Assembly: GCA_965215825.1 (NCBI GenBank)
Contig: CBDCEM010000002.1
Location: 1,488,001 to 1,552,000, forward strand
Length of the DNA: 64,000 nt
Reading direction: 5' to 3'
DNA from: JAWPMT01 sp965215825
GTDB lineage: Bacteria > Bacteroidota > Bacteroidia > Cytophagales > Cyclobacteriaceae
Under the pieces are notes generated by a model. The model saw only the letters and a list, made by a program, of their open reading frames with translations, made no database searches and was not told the DNA's origin. This document shows positions 35,092 to 44,364 of the stretch, piece by piece; the stretch's first letter is position 1, and each line of letters opens with the position of its first letter. The position numbers and the translations under genes were made by a program.

Positions 35092-35859
35092 ATGGAATTA
35101 GACGAGTTACTTCAATTAGCAAAGTCGGCTGCGATGGCGGCTAGTGAAAAGATTCTGGAAATATACAATTCGGATGAATTTGATATTGAGTTGAAAGGAG
35201 ATAACTCTCCTCTAACCAAAGCAGATAAAGCTTCACATCAGATCATTTCAGAAATACTTTCATCAAGTGATTTGCCCATACTTAGTGAGGAAGGTCGGGA
35301 TATCCCTTTTGAAGAACGCTCACAATGGGAGCACTTTTGGATGGTAGATCCAATAGATGGTACAAAAGAGTTTATCAAGCGAAATGGGGAATTTACCGTG
35401 AACATTGCATTGATTAATGGTAACCAATCTATTCTGGGTGTGGTTTTGGTTCCTGTAACTGGAGACCTGTATTGGGCTGTAAAAGAAAATGGTGCATTTA
35501 AAAATGGTCACCGCATCAATGTAAATAGTTGCGATATAGAAGATTCAGGACTTAGAGTAGTAGCTTCTCGATCCCATATGAATGATGATACCAGAACGTT
35601 TGTGGAAGACTTGAATGATCCCGTTATTGTCTCGAAGGGCAGCTCTTTGAAATTATTAATGGTCGCCGAAGGCGAAGCAGATATTTATCCTAGATTTGCG
35701 CCAACTATGGAATGGGACACGGCAGCGGCACAGATCGTTGTTGAAGAAGCTGGAGGTACGGTATCCAAACGCGAGATTCATGAACCAATGACTTACAATA
35801 AATCCGACCTTCTCAATCCACACTTTTATGTAACCTCAATTCAAAATGGTACGCTCTAG
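35092..35859 (+). CDS. cysQ: 3'(2'),5'-bisphosphate nucleotidase
   Basis: A 255-residue inositol-monophosphatase-fold enzyme that hydrolyses PAP to AMP. Metal-binding motifs SEEG, the WMVDPIDGTKEF signature, and EWDTAAAQIVVEEAGG are present. PAP is the by-product of every PAPS-dependent sulfotransferase and inhibits them, so its place in this operon fits a sulfation pathway. It overlaps the downstream Wza-like gene by 14 bp. Confidence 0.94.
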   Translation: MELDELLQLAKSAAMAASEKILEIYNSDEFDIELKGDNSPLTKADKASHQIISEILSSSDLPILSEEGRDIPFEERSQWEHFWMVDPIDGTKEFIKRNGEFTVNIALINGNQSILGVVLVPVTGDLYWAVKENGAFKNGHRINVNSCDIEDSGLRVVASRSHMNDDTRTFVEDLNDPVIVSKGSSLKLLMVAEGEADIYPRFAPTMEWDTAAAQIVVEEAGGTVSKREIHEPMTYNKSDLLNPHFYVTSIQNGTL

Positions 35860-36589
35860 ATGTAGTAAGGCTTTAAAGTTATTGACAATTTGTCTTACGC
35901 TATTAACATCGTGTATCACCTACAGAGATGTTAATTACCACCCGACGCAAGGGCTTGGTTCTGAAGGAGTAACTTCTATTATAAAGAAAAAGCCTCAGTT
36001 TGTCTTCCGGCCGGGAGATAGAGTTGTTGTTGATATTAGATCTGTGGAGCCATCATTTGTCAAGATATTGATAGAGCCAAAGAGCAGCTATGACATTGAA
36101 ACAGATGGCTATGTTACCTTCCCTTTGATCGGACGAACAAAAGTAGCTGAACTTACCATAGACCAATTGAAGGAAACTTTGCAAGAAAAGCTTAAGGAAT
36201 ACTACAATGATATTTATGTTGAAGTGTCTCGAGGAAGGATCAATTTTACCATTGATGGTGAAGTTCGGAATACAGGGAGGTACACTGTAAATGAGCCGGA
36301 TTTTGATTTATTCCAGGCAATTGCAATGGTAGAAGGACTGACAATACATGCTGATCTTAGTAGAGTGCTACTGATTCGTCAGGCAGATTCAGGTCGTGAA
36401 TTACATCTTATAGATTTAAAAGACCCCAATCTGATGGAGAGTGAGTTATTCTATTTGAGATCTGAGGATCATTTGTTTTTCAACCAGCGGAAAAGTGCTT
36501 TTCTAAGAAATAATAGTAACCTGACTAAGAATATTCTGAATTTTTCAGGGTTGGCGTTACTTGCAATTTTGGTAATATCTCAATTTTAA
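35846..36589 (+). CDS. Polysaccharide export lipoprotein (Wza/GumB-like)
   Basis: A 247-residue protein with a lipoprotein signal (lipobox LLTSC, Cys23). It has a polysaccharide-export (poly_export) domain (FRPGDRVVVDIRSVEPSF, GYVTFPLIGRTKVAELTIDQLKE), a SLBB-like domain (INFTIDGEVRNTGRYTVNEPDFDLFQAIAMVEGL) and a C-terminal hydrophobic helix. It forms the outer-membrane channel for capsule or exopolysaccharide. Its 14-bp overlap with cysQ ties the sulfate module to polymer export at the transcript level. Confidence 0.9.
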   Translation: MVRSRCSKALKLLTICLTLLTSCITYRDVNYHPTQGLGSEGVTSIIKKKPQFVFRPGDRVVVDIRSVEPSFVKILIEPKSSYDIETDGYVTFPLIGRTKVAELTIDQLKETLQEKLKEYYNDIYVEVSRGRINFTIDGEVRNTGRYTVNEPDFDLFQAIAMVEGLTIHADLSRVLLIRQADSGRELHLIDLKDPNLMESELFYLRSEDHLFFNQRKSAFLRNNSNLTKNILNFSGLALLAILVISQF

Positions 36590-38788
36590 GTGATGAATTC
36601 ACAAAGAGATGCAGAATCCATAGATATTGGAGGGCTGCTGAATTACATTTTAAGTAGTCTGCTTAAGTATTGGTATGCCTTCGCGGGCTCAACGATTTTA
36701 TTCGTAGTACTTGCGTTTACCTACGCGACAAATGAAAGTAAGATGTTTGAGGTCAATGCCTCAATTGTTTTGACCGAATACCAGAGCAACAACCGCACCG
36801 GCCCAACCTTCATGAGAGAAATGGAGTTTTTCGAGTCACCCAGCAATGTCGAAAATGCGATGGCGACTTTGACTTCTTCGTCGGTGCTGCTGGATGTAGT
36901 TGAAAAGTTAAACTTGGAAGTAAGTGTCTACACATTGCTATACGGTGAGGATCGGGTAGATGAGTATCCAATTGATATTAATGTTCTATCATTTCCAAGA
37001 GAACCTACCTATCTAGAATTTCAGTACCTGGGAGGTAAAAAATTCTCTATACATACTGAAAGCCTGAATTTGGATAGCGCTCTTTACGAATTTGGAGAGG
37101 TCATCAGAGTAGGCGACTTACGAGTGAAATTGAGTCGTTCGGGTAAGATCGAACGGACTTTTAAGAACTTAGGTATTTGGATTAAGAATCCTTCAGAAAC
37201 AGCAAAAAATATTGGCGATCGGATTAAAGTCCAAAATGGGTCCAGGTTCAATGGAGTAATTGAACTGTCCATGCCATATCCGGATCCTGATCTTGGAGAA
37301 GAGATCATGGAAGGGGTTATCAATAGTTACATCAAAGGACAATTTGATGAAAAACTTGCAAAGGCCAATGCGGCCATTTCATCTATTGACGAGGAACTAG
37401 AGAAAACCAGCAGTAGGCTGAGATCTATTGATACAGAAATTGAAAATTTCAAAGTGCTCAATGGAATTCTTGATTTGAAAGAAGAAAGCATCCATACTTT
37501 GACTCAACTCAATAGGTACAAGAGACTGATCAATGAGATTGATCTACAATTGGGGTACTTTGATTATTTAGAGGAATATTTAGATAGTGGTGATTCGAGC
37601 CAGTTAATTAGTCCTGCAGCTTCAGGAATAACAGATCAGTTTTTGAATAATATCATTCTCGAAACCAATAAACTGATTAATGACGCCATTGTTGCCGGAT
37701 CCGTTGTTTCCGCCAAAAACCCACAATTGATTTCAATCCAATCAAGAATTGATAATGGCTTGAAGATCGTGGGCCAAAACTTCATCACCCTTGAGGAGAC
37801 AGCAAACATTCGAAGAAGAAATTTCGCACAACTTCTAAAAGAAGCTGAGCAATCTTTGAGTGAAATTCCTGCGACAGGTAGAAAGCTTGATATTTTGCAG
37901 AAAGAATATAAACTAACTGAAACCCTCCACAACTATCTGGTGCGTAGAAGATCAGAGGCCGAAATTGCGGCAAAAAGTGAAATACAGTCCATCAGTGTTA
38001 TCAATTATCCCTTAGCCTCTCCAAAATCACAATACGTTCCATTTAAGGTCTTTTTTGGATTTGTTGTAGGCCTGATGATTCCTTTTGGATTCATTTTTTT
38101 ATTTTATGTTGTAAGACCTAAGAGAGTAGAGTCTCAAAAAGATATTCAAAATCTTCACAACGATTTTATTCATGAGATCACTTTCGGTCCAGGGAATGAA
38201 AGCGTATTACAAGAATCCCTCGCTATTTATTCCTCGATTTTGAGTAAAAAGATCGCGAACACGGATCCTGCTATTTTGCTGTTTGCTGGGCTCGGAGATC
38301 CTTCAAAAGCTTCTGAAATTGTGAGAATCCTTGCTGATAATTTCTCTGGATCTGTGAATAAGGTATTGGTTTTAAGATTGGATTTGGAAGCTTCAAATCA
38401 AGATGAGATTTCGGATTCCCGGCTCAACTTTCATTACCTAGAACAATATGGAGATAAATTTTCGTGCTACGATATTGAGTCTGAGGTATTAGAATTTGCA
38501 CAATCGTTTAATCGGTCTTCCTGGTATGATCGAAACAAACTGGAGCGATTTTTCAATCTATGTAAAAAGCATTACTCACTAGTTCTGATAGACCTGCCTT
38601 CTTTCAAAAGATATGAAAGAGCATTACTATTTTCTCCCTTTGTTGATTCATGTGAAGTACTTGTCGAGCTAGCGCAAACTGAAATGAGTGCAGTTAAGGG
38701 TATCTTAAAGATCAAGGAACGCGAATTAATGGCATCTGTTAGCCTTACCTTGATCAAGAGCTCCGGGCAAGCCAGATTGAAGAGATAG
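36590..38788 (+). CDS. Polysaccharide co-polymerase (Wzc/GumC-like) with degenerate kinase domain
   Basis: A 732-residue inner-membrane protein of the Wzz/GumC type. It has TM1 near residues 22-40, a long periplasmic region with coiled-coil (AKANAAISSIDEELEKTSSR onward) and TM2 near 485-505 (FFGFVVGLMIPFGFIFLFYV). The C-terminal cytoplasmic domain is placed like a BY-type tyrosine kinase. However, where the Walker A GxGKS/T is expected it reads FAGLGDPSKASEI, and there is no tyrosine-rich tail. LVLIDLPSF may be the relic of Walker A'/B. It probably controls chain length and export without kinase activity. ATG 36593 is an equally likely start. Confidence 0.87.
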   Translation: MMNSQRDAESIDIGGLLNYILSSLLKYWYAFAGSTILFVVLAFTYATNESKMFEVNASIVLTEYQSNNRTGPTFMREMEFFESPSNVENAMATLTSSSVLLDVVEKLNLEVSVYTLLYGEDRVDEYPIDINVLSFPREPTYLEFQYLGGKKFSIHTESLNLDSALYEFGEVIRVGDLRVKLSRSGKIERTFKNLGIWIKNPSETAKNIGDRIKVQNGSRFNGVIELSMPYPDPDLGEEIMEGVINSYIKGQFDEKLAKANAAISSIDEELEKTSSRLRSIDTEIENFKVLNGILDLKEESIHTLTQLNRYKRLINEIDLQLGYFDYLEEYLDSGDSSQLISPAASGITDQFLNNIILETNKLINDAIVAGSVVSAKNPQLISIQSRIDNGLKIVGQNFITLEETANIRRRNFAQLLKEAEQSLSEIPATGRKLDILQKEYKLTETLHNYLVRRRSEAEIAAKSEIQSISVINYPLASPKSQYVPFKVFFGFVVGLMIPFGFIFLFYVVRPKRVESQKDIQNLHNDFIHEITFGPGNESVLQESLAIYSSILSKKIANTDPAILLFAGLGDPSKASEIVRILADNFSGSVNKVLVLRLDLEASNQDEISDSRLNFHYLEQYGDKFSCYDIESEVLEFAQSFNRSSWYDRNKLERFFNLCKKHYSLVLIDLPSFKRYERALLFSPFVDSCEVLVELAQTEMSAVKGILKIKERELMASVSLTLIKSSGQARLKR

Positions 38789-38815
38789 ATTGTAAATTGG
38801 AGGTTTTTATCATTT

Positions 38816-39670
38816 GTGAAAGTACTTTACATTGTTTCAGATAGGAGATCTGGTTCGACTTTACTTGAGAACCTTTTGTCGCAGATTTCAGGAGTTATTT
38901 CAGTCGGAGAATTGGCCTTTCTGAAAAGTCATTTTGATCGAGATGACGAGCATTTCAAAATATGGAATTGGCAATGTTCATGCAAACAAAATATTGAGAA
39001 TTGTGTTTTTTGGAAGAAGAACTACCTGGAAATAGATAGTAATGGGTTGAAGACAGATTTCTCCTCGAAGCCTAGCGCCTGGCAAATGTTAAGGCAAAAT
39101 GCTAAAGATCCGCGCAAACTTGTTGGTGATGAACCTGATGCCATTCTTAGTAATTTGATGTCAATTTACCAGAAAATATGGACCAATGAATCTCCCAAAC
39201 TCATAGTGGATAGTTCCAAGAATTTGATAACAGGTCTCAAATTGAAAGAGGCATATCCTGAGAGCATAGTTCTTTTAAATCTACGTAGAGATTTTCGAGC
39301 GGTCGCTTATTCCAAGATCATACGGAAGGATATAAAGGGATTCTGGAAAAAATTGAAAATGATAGCTGCTGCTTTTTTGGTCCATCAATCGAAAGAGAAA
39401 TACGCTAGTGACTATGATTTTGTACTAGATTATGAAACTTTGGCTACCAGTACCAGGTCAACAATCAAAAAAGTGATTGAAGAACTCGGTATCACCGCTG
39501 ATAAGATTCCAATGCAATTTGGTGTGTTGGAAGACATGCACGCTATTGCTGGAACACCCTCTAGGTTCGAGATTAAACCAATAACATTGGACAATCGTTG
39601 GGTAGGTTGGTATAGGAAACAATTCGGCCTTCGTATATCACTTTCATTGCTTAACATCTTTCTGAAATGA
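38816..39670 (+). CDS. Sulfotransferase family protein (1 of 4)
   Basis: A 284-residue P-loop protein with a 5'-phosphosulfate-binding loop near the N-terminus (SDRRSGSTLLENLL) and a 3'-phosphate site (VLLNLRRDFRAVAYSK), plus LDYETL before the C-terminal helix. No signal peptide, so it would act in the cytosol on lipid-linked precursor or polymer before export. The start is GTG 38816, 27 bp after the co-polymerase stop. PAPS comes from CysDNC encoded 5 kb upstream. The acceptor sugar is unknown. A cysteine cluster (CSCKQNIENCVFW) near residue 55 is unusual for the family. Confidence 0.82.
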   Translation: MKVLYIVSDRRSGSTLLENLLSQISGVISVGELAFLKSHFDRDDEHFKIWNWQCSCKQNIENCVFWKKNYLEIDSNGLKTDFSSKPSAWQMLRQNAKDPRKLVGDEPDAILSNLMSIYQKIWTNESPKLIVDSSKNLITGLKLKEAYPESIVLLNLRRDFRAVAYSKIIRKDIKGFWKKLKMIAAAFLVHQSKEKYASDYDFVLDYETLATSTRSTIKKVIEELGITADKIPMQFGVLEDMHAIAGTPSRFEIKPITLDNRWVGWYRKQFGLRISLSLLNIFLK

Positions 39671-39681
39671 TTTAGCAACTT

Positions 39682-40950
39682 ATGAAGGGGAAGTCACTTA
39701 AGTTTCATCTGGGTATTGGGATTATCCTGAATGGTTTCGGGAGGGTTATACAATTCGCCAGGCAAATGGTATTTAGCCGATTGTTGGGGGATGTTCTTTT
39801 CGGGCAGTATAGCTTTATCATTTCACTTGTTACTTTAATAAGTATACCCATAAAAGGAGGTTTTCAAGCCCTATCCGGAAGGGAGATCCCCCGTCTCAAG
39901 AATGAGATAAAATTGCAAAGAGGCTTTCTGAAAACGTCCTCGTTCGTGATCTTAGTAATGACCGTAGTTTTAGGGGCGCTGGGGGCTTTCATATTTCATT
40001 TTTACGATTTCACTGATAAGTATTCGTACATAAAACCAGCCTTTTTCGGAATTCTTCTTTTCACACTACTCAGATCTCTAATGGACTTGTGGAGTGTACA
40101 GTACCAGGCAGAAAATGAGACAGGAGCAGCAAATTTTTCGAATACTATTCTTCCCGGAGTTTTCAGTTTGGCATTGGTTTATGGATATGTGATTTTTCGA
40201 GGTGATGAAAAGAATCTACTTGATATTTTTTTGATTATCAGCTTTGCGATCTTTCTAAGTGTCGTGGTTATCATTATTTTTAAAAAGCCACTTATTTGGA
40301 AATCTTTCAGGAAACCCACGGAATTCAAGACCAGGGAGTGGCTATCGGAAGGCTTAAGCCTCATGCTGCTATCCAGTTTTGCCATAACCTTAAAAAAGTT
40401 AAATATCGTAATGGTAGGGCTCTTCATGGAGCCAACTCAGGTTGGCTATTATGCAGTAGCTGACAATCTCGCTCTACTTGCCGTATTTGGGTTATTGGCG
40501 CTTAAGAAAGTCATTGGTCCAAGGCTTGCAGCAGCTTATCAAGAAGGAAACTATCAGGCTTTCAGGAGGTTGGTGAAACTTGGTAAATTGATTGGTGGAG
40601 GAACAACAATTGTATTGTCACTTCCATTCTTACTGCTAAGCGATGAAGTTTTATCATACTATGGGGATGGTTTCGTTGCAGCTAGAATTCCCATGATTAT
40701 TATTATGTCAGCCCAAATAATCAACGCTTTTATAGGCCCTTTGGATCTTTCATTTATTATGATGGGTAAGCAAAACATAGTCACCAGGTCAGTGGTACTC
40801 GCATTGATCCTGAATGCCGTGTTTGCTGCACTTCTAATCCCCAGGTTTGGACTTTTGGGAGCGGCTTGTGCGCAATCAGCGGGGTTAATTGTTCCGCGCT
40901 TGATGCTTAGTTATTTTTATTATCGGCAATGGCATACTTTAGAGGCTTAA
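39682..40950 (+). CDS. Polysaccharide flippase (Wzx-like, MOP superfamily)
   Basis: A 422-residue integral membrane protein with about 12 predicted helices, beginning HLGIGIILNGFGRVIQFARQ and containing the YGQYSF-like N-terminal motif (LFGQYSFIISLV). It would flip undecaprenyl-linked repeat units across the inner membrane. It lies 11 bp after the first sulfotransferase gene, consistent with sulfation before flipping. With the Wzy-type polymerase at 45821 it indicates a Wzx/Wzy-dependent pathway. Confidence 0.88.
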   Translation: MKGKSLKFHLGIGIILNGFGRVIQFARQMVFSRLLGDVLFGQYSFIISLVTLISIPIKGGFQALSGREIPRLKNEIKLQRGFLKTSSFVILVMTVVLGALGAFIFHFYDFTDKYSYIKPAFFGILLFTLLRSLMDLWSVQYQAENETGAANFSNTILPGVFSLALVYGYVIFRGDEKNLLDIFLIISFAIFLSVVVIIIFKKPLIWKSFRKPTEFKTREWLSEGLSLMLLSSFAITLKKLNIVMVGLFMEPTQVGYYAVADNLALLAVFGLLALKKVIGPRLAAAYQEGNYQAFRRLVKLGKLIGGGTTIVLSLPFLLLSDEVLSYYGDGFVAARIPMIIIMSAQIINAFIGPLDLSFIMMGKQNIVTRSVVLALILNAVFAALLIPRFGLLGAACAQSAGLIVPRLMLSYFYYRQWHTLEA

Positions 40951-41020
40951 GTACAAATTCTTTTCCCAAAGATCGGTCTGAGTAAAGGTTAACATATGTA
41001 TCGAAACAAATTACATCTGA

Positions 41021-41938
41021 ATGAAAAGGGGTCCTGATTTTATTGGAATAGGCGCTCAAAAAGCGGGTACTTCCTGGTTATACACTAGACTTTCTGAAAT
41101 ACCGGAATTTCAACTGGTACCTAAAAAGGAATTACATTATTTTGATCGTAATAGAAACTACAAGTCCCCGAATTTATTAGCTGATGATTTCATTTGGAAT
41201 CGATTCAGTAATAAAGAATGGCGCAGCAAGGGAATCAAAGCTTTTGTGAAACTTATTTTGAAAGGCCAATTTGATCAACTTTCATGGTACTGGAATCACT
41301 ATATGGCGAAGAAATATACTGATGAATGGTACTTGTCATTGTTTGATTCTTTGAGTGGTGTAAAAGGAGAAATAACTCCAGCATATTCAATGTTGGTTGA
41401 TAGCGATATACGTCGCATTAAGAGAGTAGTGCCACATGTGAAATTGATATTTCTATTGAGAAACCCAATTGATAGAGCTTGGTCTCATTTCCGATTTGAC
41501 CACCCGAAACTACTGGGAAATAATGTGGCAGAAGAAGAGATTATTGAGATTGCGTTGAAATTCTTCAAGTCCGAAGGTTTCAAGAAAAGGACTCAATATG
41601 TGGAGACATTAGAGAATTATAGGAAACATTTCAAAGGTCAATTATTAGTTGGGTTCTACGACGCATTGATGCTCGATCCAATTGGATTGCTTCAAGAGAT
41701 TACAGCGTATTTAGGAGTTGAATGTGACGTGGAGAAATATTGTATAGTGAATAAAGCCATTAATGTTTCCAAAAAGTCCAAGATGCCGGATGCTGTAAGA
41801 AACTATCTTGAGGAAGATTGTCAAGAGATGATGCAATTGCTCTCCAGAGATTTGGGTGGTTATGCAACAAATTGGTACAATGCGGTTTACGAAAATGGCC
41901 AGGAAATTGAATCTCCGAAATCAACCATAATTATTTAA
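41021..41938 (+). CDS. Sulfotransferase domain protein (2 of 4), heparan-sulfotransferase-like
   Basis: A 305-residue cytosolic protein with the classical PF00685 layout: IGAQKAGTSWLYTRL (PAPS 5' loop), a KKELHYFDRN segment that carries the usual catalytic lysine/glutamate neighbourhood in heparan sulfate sulfotransferases, and LIFLLRNPIDRAWSHF (3'-phosphate site). Overall it resembles the bacterial relatives of heparan sulfate N- and 3-O-sulfotransferases. The acceptor is unknown. It lies 7 bp upstream of a third sulfotransferase. Confidence 0.88.
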   Translation: MKRGPDFIGIGAQKAGTSWLYTRLSEIPEFQLVPKKELHYFDRNRNYKSPNLLADDFIWNRFSNKEWRSKGIKAFVKLILKGQFDQLSWYWNHYMAKKYTDEWYLSLFDSLSGVKGEITPAYSMLVDSDIRRIKRVVPHVKLIFLLRNPIDRAWSHFRFDHPKLLGNNVAEEEIIEIALKFFKSEGFKKRTQYVETLENYRKHFKGQLLVGFYDALMLDPIGLLQEITAYLGVECDVEKYCIVNKAINVSKKSKMPDAVRNYLEEDCQEMMQLLSRDLGGYATNWYNAVYENGQEIESPKSTIII

Positions 41939-41945
41939 TCATTAC

Positions 41946-42782
41946 ATGACTAGATATAAAGGAGTTCTTGTCATCGGTAGAGAACGATCAGGAACGAAAT
42001 TCCTTACGAATTTGATTGCTGCGAATTTTGGGCTGGCAGCTATCCAAAGTGAGGAACATGACGGAGTTCTGGAAACAAATTTGGTAGCAAAATACGAGGG
42101 AATTTTAGGTAATCCGCCACGAGGCGAAAACCTCAAAGCATTAAAAATCCTTTTTCAGCATGACGCATTTTTCCGACACTCTCATGTGTCCAAAGATCAG
42201 CTGGAATCCCTGGAGTTTGAAAGCGCTGAAGAATTATTGTGGAAGTTCTTAAACTTAGAGGCAGAGACTTGTTCCCGCCCAGGTTGGGTGCAAAAAGTTT
42301 CGTCCCGATTTCTTTGGAAATACGAGGGTGTTCCGGCATTAAAGGTGATTATCCAGCGACGAATTCCGGATAATATCTTTTCTCACTCCAAATTGGTAGG
42401 TGATGAAAGCTTGAAGTTTGTCATACGCGATGCCATTGCCACAGTTTCTTACGCCAAATTAGAAAATTACTTCTCAAGAAGAAATAAGATTCGGAAGATT
42501 AAATATGAAGACCTAAAACTCAATCCAAAAGAAGTTATTAATCCGATTTACACCGAATTTTTCGGTAAGGAATTAGAGGAATTTGTTCCTATTAGCTATA
42601 ACAATAGTAGCTTCCGTCAAGCTAAGTCCAAGCCAAAGATCCCAACTAGAATCCGATTGATCAGTTTTGTTTTCCGGATGTTATTTTACCTTATTCCTGA
42701 CTATTTCTTCCATCTGGTGATATCAAAATATTCTTCGATCCGTAGGCCGAAACAGTTTATGCCTAAAACCTTTTTAGAGTAA
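41946..42782 (+). CDS. Sulfotransferase-like P-loop protein (3 of 4)
   Basis: A 278-residue protein starting with the phosphosulfate loop VIGRERSGTKFLTNLI. A later VIIQRRIPDNIFSHSK may be the 3'-phosphate site, and IKYEDLKLNPKEV matches the helix after it in the family. A hydrophobic C-terminal stretch (FVFRMLFYLIPDYFFHLVI) could associate with the membrane. More divergent than its neighbours, so activity is less certain. It is followed on the opposite strand by the end of an ATP-grasp gene, 15 bp away. Confidence 0.78.
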   Translation: MTRYKGVLVIGRERSGTKFLTNLIAANFGLAAIQSEEHDGVLETNLVAKYEGILGNPPRGENLKALKILFQHDAFFRHSHVSKDQLESLEFESAEELLWKFLNLEAETCSRPGWVQKVSSRFLWKYEGVPALKVIIQRRIPDNIFSHSKLVGDESLKFVIRDAIATVSYAKLENYFSRRNKIRKIKYEDLKLNPKEVINPIYTEFFGKELEEFVPISYNNSSFRQAKSKPKIPTRIRLISFVFRMLFYLIPDYFFHLVISKYSSIRRPKQFMPKTFLE

Positions 42783-42797
42783 TACGACCAACAGGTA

Positions 42798-43856
42798 CTA
42801 GGTGGTATCTGATCTCTGTGCACCTAAAAGAACTTCCGCAACTATGCTTCTGTAAACAGTGAAGCTTTGCTTTATGAATTGGTAGTCATAGCTCTTTTTA
42901 GAAAAATAAAGTTTCTTTTTATAGGAACCATATTGCTCTAAATCTTCCTTCACTGCAGTGACTGGGTTTAATTGATAGGCAGGACTGACCTCAAGAATCA
43001 TCGGAGTATTTTCCAGGTCATCATTTTCCCAGGCTATATCGAAGGCGCCAGTCACAATGTCAAGTTGCTTGAATTTCTCAATGATGAATGAAGACCACTT
43101 TTCTGGAAAAGATTCGAAATCTACGCTAGATCCTCGTCCGGTTGAAGTAGGCTTCCATTCTTTTGAATGATTAATTCTCCAATAGTGATGAACGATCTTA
43201 TCATTCACCAGAATCACCCGCAAGTCTCTTCTCATGTTTAGAAGTTTTTGGACAATTACTGTTTCGTTTCTTTCGAAGAACTCCTTGTCCAATAATCGTT
43301 CAAGAGCTTCCTTATTTTCGATTTTGTGAACCCCTTTGGAGCTGGCAGAATGTTCCTCTTTGATAAGAAAGGGCTCTGATGTATCCAGCTTTTGTAACTG
43401 TTGCTTTGAGAAGTAAAGTGTCGTTTCAGGGCATGGGATATTCAAATCATCGAACTTTTTATGCATCAGCGTCTTATTTTCCCATAGAGCCACTTCATTG
43501 GATGAAGGGTACACCCTATTGGATTGTTTCTCCAGCTGGTTGATTAAGAAACTCATATTCGCTGGATAGTCCATAAAGGAATATTCGAATAAGTAGTTCC
43601 TGGAATAGGATAGGAAGACTGTCTTTCCATAGAGACTACCAATATCTTTGCCCTTCTTGATGTTGTATTTTATTCCTCTTCTGGAAAGCGCATCAGCTAT
43701 GGCATAGTCATAAACTGCTGTATCGGAAAAAAAATATCTTACACCACGGTGAGGAATCCAAAGGATTATGTCACTTGGTTTGTTTGTTTTGCCAGCAAAG
43801 GACGTCTGACTAAATAAAAAGTAAACCCTTAGAGCTTTTCTAATCAGCTTCCTCAT
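42798..43856 (-). CDS. ATP-grasp domain protein
   Basis: A 352-residue protein with an ATP-grasp fold (RimK/carboxylate-amine ligase style): the nucleotide-binding strand FLIKEEHSASSKGVHKI near residue 165, VIVQKLLNMRRDLRVILVNDKIV, and the metal-site end AFDIAWENDDLENTPMILEVSPAYQLNP. ATP-grasp enzymes join a carboxylate to an amine through an acyl phosphate. It is the third gene of a reverse-strand trio and overlaps the HAD gene by 17 bp. Substrates are unknown; attachment of an amino compound to a uronic acid carboxyl is one possibility. Confidence 0.8.
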   Translation of the reverse strand: MRKLIRKALRVYFLFSQTSFAGKTNKPSDIILWIPHRGVRYFFSDTAVYDYAIADALSRRGIKYNIKKGKDIGSLYGKTVFLSYSRNYLFEYSFMDYPANMSFLINQLEKQSNRVYPSSNEVALWENKTLMHKKFDDLNIPCPETTLYFSKQQLQKLDTSEPFLIKEEHSASSKGVHKIENKEALERLLDKEFFERNETVIVQKLLNMRRDLRVILVNDKIVHHYWRINHSKEWKPTSTGRGSSVDFESFPEKWSSFIIEKFKQLDIVTGAFDIAWENDDLENTPMILEVSPAYQLNPVTAVKEDLEQYGSYKKKLYFSKKSYDYQFIKQSFTVYRSIVAEVLLGAQRSDTT

Positions 43857-44364
43857 TTATTCCTATTATTTCATGATAATCATGATAGTTGACGTCTATC
43901 TTTCTAACCTCCGCAATCATCGTGTCATAGAATTTAACTTCACCGTTTTCATGATTATAACTTAGATCATCAAAATAATCAACATGGCGTTCTGTATTAC
44001 AAGCCTTTTTGAGGAAGAATAATTTATCTTCAGGTTTGTCCACAACAATTAGTTTGAAAGATTGTTGGGGTAGATTACTTTTCAGCCAATTCCAGGTTTC
44101 AGTAAAGAATCTCAAATTTCTGGCAGTCAAGAAAATGACAAGTTCCTGTCGTTTGAACATTTCTTCAACTTTACATTGCATACCTGGGAAAATTCTTCCG
44201 AGCCTGTAAACGTCTTTCTTGGGAATTTTATCCGCAAGCATTGGCCAGGTATCCATTAGGGTATTATCAATATCAACAATGTTGATCTTCTTTTGGTTTT
44301 TGATATAAAGGAGAAAAAGCAGTTGGGAGTATGAACGATAAATTCTCCTGAGAATGTATTTCAT
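43840..44364 (-). CDS. HAD-superfamily phosphatase-like protein
   Basis: A 174-residue protein with HAD motif I VDIDNTLMDTW (Asp31, Asp33) and a motif II-like FLTAR; the DYFDDLSYNHENG region may supply the acidic motif IV. The basic N-terminal 25 residues contain a hydrophobic stretch (QLLFLLYIKN). It sits between an aminotransferase and an ATP-grasp gene, overlapping the first by one base (TAATG) and the second by 17 bp, so the three are translationally coupled. Dephosphorylation of an amino-phosphate made by the first enzyme is a plausible role. Confidence 0.75.
   Translation of the reverse strand: MKYILRRIYRSYSQLLFLLYIKNQKKINIVDIDNTLMDTWPMLADKIPKKDVYRLGRIFPGMQCKVEEMFKRQELVIFLTARNLRFFTETWNWLKSNLPQQSFKLIVVDKPEDKLFFLKKACNTERHVDYFDDLSYNHENGEVKFYDTMIAEVRKIDVNYHDYHEIIGINEEAD

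Noticed and set aside
32302..35859. Assimilatory sulfate reduction for cysteine synthesis
   Set aside because: No PAPS/APS reductase or sulfite reductase lies nearby, while PAPS kinase, PAP phosphatase, export genes and sulfotransferases are linked. Sulfation is the better reading, though the module may also serve the cell more widely.
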